NCBI GenBank assembly: GCA_028015205.1
Contig: CM051512.1
Coordinates: forward strand, 5,702,755-5,766,754
Direction: 5' to 3'
DNA length: 64,000 nucleotides
DNA from: Mytilisepta virgata
Taxonomy: Eukaryota; Mollusca; Bivalvia; Mytilida; Mytilidae
Positions 55,201 to 63,100 of the stretch are shown one piece after another. The notes under the pieces are model-generated. The model was not told the DNA's origin, did not search any database, and saw only the letters and a program-made list of their open reading frames with translations. Position numbers and translations under genes: made by a program. Position 1 is the first letter of the stretch. Every line of letters begins with the position of its first letter.

Positions 55201-57601
55201 TTCTTATGTGACCCCCTTTCAGACTTATCTCCAAGAACCCAAGGCACCATTCAAGGTGTTTGTTTGTTTGTTTAGTTGGGGTATTAAGCTGTTTTCACCA
55301 CATTTGGCAATTTTTGCGGCGGCAAGTCTTTATTTGTGGAGGAAGCTGGAGTACCTGGAGAGAACCACCAACCTTCAGTAGGAAAATTGGCAATCCTTGT
55401 CAATTAAGATCGGAGTCGAACACACCCCGCCACAGATGAGATTCGAACTCACAACCTCAGTGTCAACAGGGTAGTTATCATTAGTAGTCATGACGAACTA
55501 CCCCTAGACCACTCAGCCACCGAGGTCCCCAAATCAAGATGAAAATAGAAATTAATGCATGCAAAGGCTTGTGACATATCATAAGACTTAACTTGAAACA
55601 GAAAATAGGGGTAGTGATGTTTTTCTAATAAAGGCAGACTTTACAGGTGTATGTGTCTTGGTTGTACATATTTTTCCCACTAATTATTGGATGGTTCTCG
55701 CTGATTCCAAGAAAAGATTATGGCTAATACTGCACACACATGCACATTTCAGTATGGTAAAAACTTCTTTCTCTCACAAAATCATATTTTAATAGCAATT
55801 GTCAAGTTGGACAGGTTTTTAATTATATTACATGTCAAGACCTATAGTTTCTGCATGTAATATCAGTGTATATTGTAAAAAGTAAGTCAATATGAATACA
55901 TTTATCAGAAATTTTATTGTTTTCAGATTGACCCACAGACTCTTCTGGCAATGTCAGATGACCAACTGCATGTTTACATACCTGCTTATGGGGATATTTA
56001 TGCTGCAAGGAGATATTTTAAAGAACAGATGAAAAAAGACCAGAAAAACAAAAGAACTGAAACATTATTCCAAAGATTAAGAAGGAAAATGGGACAGAAA
56101 GACAAGTCATCAGACAGTGAAGAAGAAGTTAAAAAAACTTCCAACAAGAGGTTGCCCAAAAAAACAAAAACATCAAACAGCACAATGGAACTCTCAATGA
56201 GCAGAAGTGAAAAACTTAAAGGAAATGACAACGCAGTGAAAGGACATAGGAACATCGAAATTGGTTGGTTTGATTATGATTATTCTGACAACATGTTTCA
56301 CCAAGTGAAAACTAATAAAGGAGGAGGTACACGAGATGTAATTGCACCCAAATCGTGGATTCCAGTTGATATCATAGAGCAAGGAAAGAAACTTTTTTTT
56401 CTTAATGGAATTTCAAAAAAGGGAACTGTAAGCAACTTCAGCTTTGAGTTAAGAAATTTTATGGGTGAACCAATAGAAAACAATTGCACTATTGGTAATC
56501 TATATGAGATAACAGGGTCCAAACTGCTCAGGTTTTATATATACACAAAGAAGATGAGTACAGCTGTTACAGAGATAGAAGCTGATCATGATATGTCAGA
56601 TGACAGTTTGCCAGACCCAAAACTTTTTTCTTGTAAACGATTTTCAAATAGAAATGTACAGTCAACTACAACATTGCCTGATGCAGGCAAAGCTTCAACT
56701 CCACCCCATAATCACCCAGATACATCTTCATCAACAGCTTCGTCTGCTTTAGCAGGGATTACTTCCAGTAATCTTTCATCACCAGCCTCAAAAACATCAA
56801 CAGTGGTAACAATTAAAATGAAGGATGATGATGGTACCATATTTTGTCCTAAAGATAGTGATGATTACCAGTTTACAGAGTCTTTAAATCCGCAAGCACA
56901 GATATTTCCATCTGAGAGCTGTTTAGAATTTTCTGTAGGAGAAAATGATGAAACATTACCATTGTACAGTCCTATATTACAGCAAGTACTTCTTACTGAT
57001 TCATCAATGCTTTCTGATCCATCATCCAATACGTACAATTATGTGATTAATATTCCAGATGATTTGAGTACTTCACCACAAAAGGTTATTAGAATACATA
57101 AAAGTCACACCTTTTCAGAAATGTTAGAATTATTTTGTGACGAAAACATGGATTTTGATGAAAAAGTATGTAAAGTAATAAGAGTAATGCCAAATGGTCA
57201 AGATGAGAAAGGTGAAGGGGTTGGATTTTTAAAAGATGTATTTTGTGAATTTTGGGACAGCTTTTATACCAAATGTTGTGATGGAGTGAATACAAAAGTT
57301 CCTATTCTTAGACACGACATGCAGGAGCCTGAATGGAAATCAGTTGCAGCCATCATCTGCAATGGATACAAAACTGTTGGTTATTTTCCAGTACACATCT
57401 GTCAAGCTGTTATTGAAGATGCCATATTTGGAGCTTCAAATACTGATCTGATAAACTGTTTTATGAACTACATACCCAAGAATGATAAAACTGTCATTCA
57501 GACAGCTTTGAATAACTTTGATGATGTGTATTTAGGTGATCTAATTGATATCCTTGAAAGTTATGATTGCAGAAAATACCCAGCAAAGCAAAATATTAAA
57601 G
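49143..57601 (+). CDS. SAM-domain and HECT-like protein, interrupted by LTR element
   Basis: Exons: 49143-49280 (tentative), 52373-52468 and 55927-57601, all joined in phase 0. The SAM domain spans the exon 2/3 junction (VLEVVHFLEKRGVEKKYLD, then IDPQTLLAMSDDQLHVYI). A basic linker and a conserved beta-rich module follow (EIGWFDYD, KGGGTRDV, ELFF-like, LLRFYIYTKK), then a Ser/Thr-rich disordered stretch. The last part resembles the N-lobe of HECT ligases of the G2E3-like group (EGVGFLKDVFCEFW, KSVAAIICNGYKTVGYFP). The C-lobe with the catalytic Cys is absent because a Gypsy LTR begins at 57,606; the residual open frame to 57,639 is LTR sequence. Many bivalve and fish paralogues of this architecture exist. 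It may be a pseudogene or continue beyond the insertion. Confidence 0.65.
49381..50313. mobile_element. Inverted-repeat element around LINE debris
   Basis: Left end AAGACAATTCGGACCGATTA and a second GACAATTCGGATCGACTATG; the right end has GGTCCGAATTGTC twice and GAGCCGAATTGTC in inverse orientation. Inside are a reverse LINE-type tail (49,520-49,620) and a forward LINE C-terminus (49,800-50,195). Confidence 0.5.
49800..50195 (+). pseudogene. Non-LTR retrotransposon C-terminal fragment
   Basis: Open frame ending WITKLRASIPIEMGRWQNVP, then a CTICRKE...FHLLFKC zinc-knuckle-like motif typical of the end of LINE RT proteins. Only this C-terminal part exists. Confidence 0.6.
50395..52372 (+). other. 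Intron of the SAM-HECT gene
   Basis: Begins with the CCGTTGTCCGTTGTC / GAAACCACTGGGCCAGTTGG dispersed repeat; the rest is AT-rich without signals. Confidence 0.4.
52373..52468 (+). CDS. SAM-HECT gene exon 2 (first half of SAM domain)
   Basis: Lies between TGTTTTGTAG and GTGAGA and encodes (NE)MEEASVLEVVHFLEKRGV and onwards to IKEEK. Phase 0 at both ends. Confidence 0.7.
52875..53350. repeat. About 125-bp tandem repeat, nearly four copies, G-rich
   Basis: CTTGTCATGCCCACTAAGAA at 52875, 53000 and 53124, with a diverged fourth unit from about 53,240. Each unit has a GAGGGGGGTGGGGC run followed by CCCCCGGGG, able to form G-quadruplex or hairpin structures. Confidence 0.8.
53351..55256 (+). other. 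Intron with dispersed repeats
   Basis: GTACGTACGTACGGACGGAC near 53,770 and the CCACTGGGCCTGTTTGAACC repeat near 54,260. No coding signal. Confidence 0.4.
55257..55530 (-). mobile_element. tRNA-derived SINE, reverse, diverged
   Basis: Reverse of the 18.0-kb SINE: TTTGTTTAGTTGGGGT tail, CAATTAAGATCGGAGTCGAA, GAGATTCGAACTCACAACC (B-box) and CCACTCAGCCACCGAGG (A-box region). Confidence 0.75.
55927..57601 (+). CDS. SAM-HECT gene main exon
   Basis: Starts after TTGTTTTCAG with IDPQTLLAMSDDQLH and stays open to the LTR. The sequence AAAG|GTAT at 57601/57602 could be a genuine donor (phase 1), in which case the LTR sits four bases into the next intron. Confidence 0.75.
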
Positions 57602-57605
57602 GTAT

Positions 57606-57823
57606 TGTCGCGTTCGCGTGGGCCAAGGGTGACACATGACAATTACCTTATAACAGTCGTTGTCAGGTTGGTGACTTCAAGTGGACGACGAACGCTCAAC
57701 GAAGGAATCGACGTGTTTCTTGCTTGGAATCTCGACTTGAAGTGCCTCGTTTTCCGTCAGGGAATTGTGGGTAATTTCCGGTGTAGCCTTCTCCTAGTAT
57801 GGAGCACCGCCAGGTCTACGACA
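57606..57823 (-). repeat. 3' LTR of the Gypsy element (218 bp)
   Basis: Starts TGTCGTAGACC directly after the polypurine tract and ends ACGCGACA, giving 5-bp terminal inverted repeats TGTCG/CGACA. The adjacent host bases are ATACC (57,605-57,601, minus), the expected TSD position. The other LTR is outside the window, so the ends rest on these signals only. Confidence 0.7.
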
Positions 57824-57832
57824 TTCCTCCCT
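57824..57832 (-). promoter_or_regulatory. Polypurine tract
   Basis: AGGGAGGAA immediately before the LTR's TGTCG; the plus-strand primer site for reverse transcription. Confidence 0.65.
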
Positions 57833-57961
57833 ATTCCATCTATTTTGGAAACGTCTCACTACCGTTGTCAGGTGGCTCCACCAGGCTGGTCACTCTCTGG
57901 ATTCAGTGGTGAAATGTGGCCATTTAATTTTTTAGTAATTTTGAATTCAAATATTCAAAAC

Positions 57962-58007
57962 TTCAACTTGCAAGGGTCAGAGCATCTGGCACGTCCTGCA
58001 AGCTGAA
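57962..58007 (-). ncRNA. Conserved-loop RNA hairpin 4 (3' UTR)
   Basis: Apical 20 nt identical to hairpin 3 (57,994-57,975). The 13-bp stem TTCAGCTTGCAGG/CTTGCAAGTTGAA includes two U-G wobbles valid only on the sense strand. Non-coding. Confidence 0.75.
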
Positions 58008-58530
58008 AAATTCTCCTAATAAGCCAAAACTAGTCAAGCCAAATGAGTACCAAAGTGAAGTGTGCAGCATTAATCTGGACACTAGTGTCAAATCAGTTAA
58101 AAGATTGCAGTATTTTGGTGTACTGCAAATGGTACATAAATTTATGAATCTTAATGACATATGGTAAATGATGCAATATGAATAGCAATTACAGCACTAG
58201 AGGTCAATCCAAGTAATCATATTGCAAACAGTATTTTGTGGATGAAATAATACATTACACAAAAAATCAGTATCAGACAAATCATCAAGATCAATACAAA
58301 TGCCATCAAATAAAATCTTGAAGTGTGAGAATAATACAAACACACTTCAACATAAACAAAATCATCAAGATCAATACAAAAATCAATAGATAGCAAAATG
58401 AAGTGTGCAACAAAGTAAAAAGTACACTTCCACAATACAAAATCAACAAGATTCAAAATAATATCAACATATCTTGTTGATAGACAGGATTAATTACAAC
58501 ATAATAAAATAAGCACATTGTCATTCAGTC

Positions 58531-60039
58531 TTATTCCAACCGGTATGTCCTCCTTACGTTTCGGGTGGACACTTTCAGGACCTCCTCAATTGGAATTTGA
58601 ATTACCCTGGAGACTTCGTTGGCCACATAATAAACTTGGTAAGGACTACCCTCCTGTTGTTCTGTTGAGATATATGGTGCATCGGATTCTAAAACAATTT
58701 TGTTAATACCATGGTGAGCCAAAAATTCTGTGATGGTTGATTTCTTTCTGTTATGGAGGATGAAAGGAGTGATGCCAAACACAATATTTGAAAACTTTTG
58801 AACTGCAGAGGTGTAAACTGCTGAATTTCCCAAAAAACAATGCCAATGGATAGGATGCTGAGGTTGAAGATGTACTGACAGGGTCTCCACGATGGTCTGG
58901 TGGAGTCTAAAGTCACCTCTGCAATGGATAACAACAGGAAGGTTCATCTCATGGGCAAGTTCCAGCTGTTTTTCCAGGAAGCGAATCTGGCGATGGTAAT
59001 TCCTGGTTGCAGGACTGTCTGTGGTATCCAGGCCACATTCCCCAATAGCCACTGTCCTAGTTGACTTGCAGATAGATTTCAGACTGTCAAACCATCCCTC
59101 CACGACATCAGTTTTGGTTGAAGAAACAAGTCGGGGGTGAAGTCCATAGGTGAAATAGATCCGCTCGTCCCTTCGGATGTTGGAACGCTGGAGCGCAGAA
59201 GGGAATGTGTCTGGATAGCAGTAGTTGGTTACCAGATACTTCAGGTTCACTCCTGGAAACTGCACACTGGAGTTCAAATCATCCAACTCATGAAGGTCAG
59301 AGCATCTGGCACGTTTCATGAGTTGGTCGAGATGAAAGTGTGCGTCGGCTATGGGCAGTATTCCTGATGGTTTCACTGCTAGGCTCCCAATCGTCACTCC
59401 CTGATGATTATTTCTCTCTTCAAAGGTGGCATACATCCCTCTGACTTCCTCATCTAGCTGGTGAAGTACAGCTTTGGTTACCTTCCAGTGGATAAGAGAA
59501 TCTATCCGGAACCCAGTGGTGGATTTAATGGTGGGATAGACTCTACTCTCTGGAAAATTAGCCGACAAGAACAATCTGGCCAGGGAACGCTCCTTCTCAG
59601 TAAAGCCAGCAGGAAGCTGGTACTTCTTGGGGTCCAAGATCTGGTTGACTCTCTGCACAAGTCCCTCAGGGTAAGAGACGCCTAATATACTGGCGAGATC
59701 AAAGAAGAGGCCCGTCATCAGCTCTACCCATTTCTGTCCGTGAACTTCCTCGGAAAACTGGGCCTGGTCCACAGAATTGGCATGACAGTCTCGTATATGT
59801 TGAAGAGCAAACTTCTCCTGGCCTTCCTGCATTCCACATTTCCAACATGCAGTATGTGGAGCGAAGTACCAGGGAAGATGCGCTGTCAAGGTGTGTCTGG
59901 CCGGGTTGGAAAATCTAACCGAGGAGTCACAAAGGAAACAGGGTCTCTGTCGAGTCCGTGTTGCCACGCCTCTAACAAATGGAGGAATCCGGTCGTCCTC
60001 ATCCAGCTCCAACTCAAATGCATCTACTCTGTCGGACAT
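58531..60039 (-). CDS. Retroelement ORF3: zinc-finger TatD-type hydrolase
   Basis: 502 residues from the ATG at 60039, the first ATG after a strong splice acceptor at 60,060. The N-terminus is acidic (FELELDEDD). Two C2-H2-like motifs follow: C34-x2-C37 with H49/H54, and C65-x2-C68 with H81/H86. From about residue 230 it is a TatD amidohydrolase barrel: ADAHFHLD (H234, H236), YGLHP, GECGLD (E334), VIHCRG (H372), WHCF (H400) and ESDAPY (D453), i.e. all expected metal ligands. The TatD family acts as Mg-dependent 3'-exonuclease/DNase; TATDN2-like proteins are numerous in bivalves. Here it sits where retroviruses carry env. A role in trimming cDNA or damaging host DNA/RNA sensors is speculation. 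Confidence 0.85.
   Translation of the reverse strand: MSDRVDAFELELDEDDRIPPFVRGVATRTRQRPCFLCDSSVRFSNPARHTLTAHLPWYFAPHTACWKCGMQEGQEKFALQHIRDCHANSVDQAQFSEEVHGQKWVELMTGLFFDLASILGVSYPEGLVQRVNQILDPKKYQLPAGFTEKERSLARLFLSANFPESRVYPTIKSTTGFRIDSLIHWKVTKAVLHQLDEEVRGMYATFEERNNHQGVTIGSLAVKPSGILPIADAHFHLDQLMKRARCSDLHELDDLNSSVQFPGVNLKYLVTNYCYPDTFPSALQRSNIRRDERIYFTYGLHPRLVSSTKTDVVEGWFDSLKSICKSTRTVAIGECGLDTTDSPATRNYHRQIRFLEKQLELAHEMNLPVVIHCRGDFRLHQTIVETLSVHLQPQHPIHWHCFLGNSAVYTSAVQKFSNIVFGITPFILHNRKKSTITEFLAHHGINKIVLESDAPYISTEQQEGSPYQVYYVANEVSRVIQIPIEEVLKVSTRNVRRTYRLE
59283..59326 (-). ncRNA. Conserved-loop RNA hairpin 3 (in ORF3)
   Basis: Apical 20 nt ACGTGCCAGATGCTCTGACC (59,314-59,295) within a perfect 12-bp stem CCAACTCATGAA/TTCATGAGTTGG. 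Encodes KRARCSDLHEL just after the HFHLD motif of TatD. Confidence 0.75.
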
Positions 60040-60058
60040 TCTCAATGCTCTATTAAAA

Positions 60059-60075
60059 CCTGAAAAAACTAGAAG
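60059..60075 (-). promoter_or_regulatory. Splice acceptor upstream of ORF3
   Basis: CTTCTAGTTTTTTCAG|GTTT: a polypyrimidine run and AG at 60,061-60,060, 67 bases after the pol stop and 20 before the ORF3 ATG. Suggests a spliced subgenomic mRNA for ORF3, with the donor in the 5' part outside the window. Confidence 0.65.
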
Positions 60076-60141
60076 AACATTTTCTCTCATTAATATATCA
60101 CTTCTATGTACACAATCATATAAAAATATATATATATATAA

Positions 60142-63100
60142 TTAAATGTCTATATCATAGTCACGGAGATAACCCGGAGGTTTCCGAACTCTCTTGTCCC
60201 TTCTTTGAGGTGAAGATTCCTCTTTAACGTTTTCTACATCGGAATCCTCTATCCCGTAGAGAAAGGTTTCATCCAGATCCTTACTATCTAGATCTGCTAA
60301 ATTATTTACAAAAATTCTATCTGTACCGGTTTTATCAGAATCAGTGACAGTCCGCTTGCAGAGGTCAGAGCATCTGGCACTTTCTACAAGCTCGCTGTCC
60401 CTGATTATTTCCTCTATGGGGTCCAAATGTGCCATATCGGTGGCAGAATCGGTCAATGAGTTCATACAGGGGTCAGAGCTTCTGGCACTTCCTATAGACT
60501 CATTAACGGTATCATCTGTATTTCGTTGAAAAAAGGCCGGAATGGATTGTTCTACATCCTCTTCTTTTTCTGCAGTGTCCTCTTGTTGATCATCATTTTG
60601 ATTAAGGATTTGATGTTTCTTCCTCTTCAGCCAAATGGGTATGTGTTTATCATGACAAGGTTTTAGTTGATCATGATGGATAACTGTTTCTCTCTTTCTA
60701 TCGACAATTCGGTATAAAACTGGAGATACAACTTCTGTGACTAAGAATGGGCCTTGCCATGGCGACTGCAGTTTTTTACTTTGCCCAATCCGTGTGGCAG
60801 AATTTATTCTGTAAACCAAGTCACCGACTGCATAGGACTTTTGGTTGAGTCTAACATCATAATCTCTTTTCTGACGGAATTGTGCCCCAGATATGTTTTC
60901 TCTTGCTACTCCATGTATTTGCTCTAGAGTGTCCCTTAAACCACTTACGTATTGTGAAGGGTAAAATTCTCTCCTGTTGATTTCATAAATGCCGGTTAAC
61001 AAGTCGATTGGATATGTTACTTCTCTTCCTAGCATCATCATGTTGGGGGTGAAGCCCGTGTGCCGATTTTCTGAGGCTCTTATGGCTCCTGCTAGTTGTT
61101 GAATATATTTGTCCCAATCTTTTTGTTTGTTCTTCAAATAACACCGAACAGACTGTAATATAACAGAATTATACCTCTCACATTGTCCATTTGAGCATGG
61201 GTGGTAAGGAGTAGTTCTGGTTTTAGCAATTTCCAATAACTTACAAAGTTCCGTAAAAAGATTTCCTGTGAAATTTTTACCCTGATCTGTATGGATTTCA
61301 ATGGGACAACCAAATCTTGAGATGAATCCATCGACAGCTGTTTTAGCTATTGTTTCTGCATTTTGGTTTGGTAAAGGAAAAAACTCTATCCATTTTGTAA
61401 ATTGGTCTATGATGACTAATATGTATTTATTTTTATCTGTGCTTTCTGCCAAAGGCCCTAAAATGTCCAAATGTATTCTTTCAAGGGGTACTCCAGAGTG
61501 AAATTGTCCAAGTTCTGCTTTTGCTTTCAAATTTGGTTTTTTATTCCTGTTGCAAATCTCACAACTTTTTACATATAATCTTGCATCGAGTTGTAATCCT
61601 CTCCAAATAAATCTCTGTTTCAGTCGACTAACTGTTTTGTTTTGTCCAAAATGACCTGCAGATTTGGCGTCATGGCAACCTTTTAATACGTCATTTTTCA
61701 TAGATGTAGGAACAAGTAACAAAAGTCTAGGTTCAATTGGATCCAACCATCTGTAGCAAAGTACATTTTTAGCAAAAGAAAGTTGTGTGCGACAATTCCA
61801 AAACTGTTTCACTGCAGCACTACAGAGTTGTAATTCATGTTCTGAAGGTTCTACATCATTTTCTAGCCAAAAAATCAGCTTCTTTAGATCAGGATCCCTT
61901 CTTTGTTCTTTGGCAACTTTATCAACAGATTCTATGCCAACCCAGTTTTTACTTGTAAGATCTTGTTCATCTTGGCTATCTTGTTGTTGAATTTGCTCAC
62001 TGATACTACGAACAGCAAGAGGAACTACGTCATCAACATCTGTCTCAAATCTTTCCCAGTTTCTTTGGGCTCGGGTGCAATATGCACATCCACCACAAGG
62101 TAGTGATTGCAAAGTTGCTCCTGCATAATAACAATCACACTTTTGCATTTCATCTGGACGTCTAGAAAGTCCATCTACATTACCATGTTTCTTTCCAGCT
62201 CTATGCTGAACAACCATATCATATTCTGACAGGGCCTCTAACCAACGGGCTAATTGACCTTCTATTGTTTTGAAGCGTAGTAACCATGTTAAGCTGTTGT
62301 GGTCAGTTCTTACCACGAATTGGTTTCCTAATAGATAATTCCTAAACTGTTTGGTAAATGTTACTACTGCCAAAAGCTCTTTTCTGGTGGTACAATATCT
62401 CCTTTGTGCAGGTGTTAATACCTTACTGGCGTAGCAAATTACATATTCTTTTCCGTTGTGTACTTGAATCAGTTCAGCGCCTATGGTGTCATTTGATGCA
62501 TCCGTGTCGAGAATAAAGGGGTCGTCAGGATAAGGATAGGCTAAGGTGGCTGAATTTAGTAATGCTTTTTGAATGGTTTGAAATGCTTCTTGATGTTCTT
62601 TTTCCCAATGAAAGGTACCCTTCTTCTTAGTCGTTTCATACAGTGGAGCAGCTAATTTTGCATAGTCTTTTATATGTTCGCGGTGGTAATTGGCGAAGCC
62701 CAAAAATGATTGAACGTCTCTTTTGCGTTTTGGTACTGGCCATTTCATAATGGTTTCTTTGTTTTCTGGATTGATTGACACACCATGTTCATTAACGAGT
62801 TTGCCTAAAAATAATACTTCAGTCTGAAAAAACGAGCATTTCTTCGGTTTTAATTTTAAGTTGTTGTCTCTAAATCTTTGTAGGACTTTTTTAAGGTTTT
62901 CTAGATGGTTTTGAAAACTGTTTCCTAATACTATAACATCGTCAAGGTACGCTAAACATTCTTTCCAGGTTAAGCCTGTCAGAATTAGCTGGATCATGCG
63001 TTGAAAAAATGCTGGGGAGTTGCAGAGTCCGAAACTGAGTCTTATATGTTCAAATAAGCCATATTTGGTCACAAATGCAGTTTTATGTCGATCGTTCTCA

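Larger units (their letters stand above)
57824..58530 (-). other. 3' UTR of the Gypsy element
   Basis: Non-coding on the sense strand. Holds hairpin 4 (57,962-58,007) and a 20-bp direct repeat ATCATCAAGATCAATACAAA (58,281-58,300 and 58,361-58,380). Confidence 0.6.

Noticed and set aside
57602..57639. Native C-terminus of the HECT-like protein (last about 12 codons to the stop).
   Set aside because: These codons lie in the LTR (from 57,606), so they are insertion-derived.
57545..58006. A 153-codon plus-strand ORF.
   Set aside because: It spans the host exon end, the LTR and the 3' UTR antisense; no protein resemblance.
57962..60503. CRISPR-like array or hammerhead ribozymes for the four conserved hairpins.
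   Set aside because: Spacing is irregular (about 0.1-1.3 kb), the copies lie partly in coding sequence, and the hammerhead core CTGATGA...GAAA is absent.
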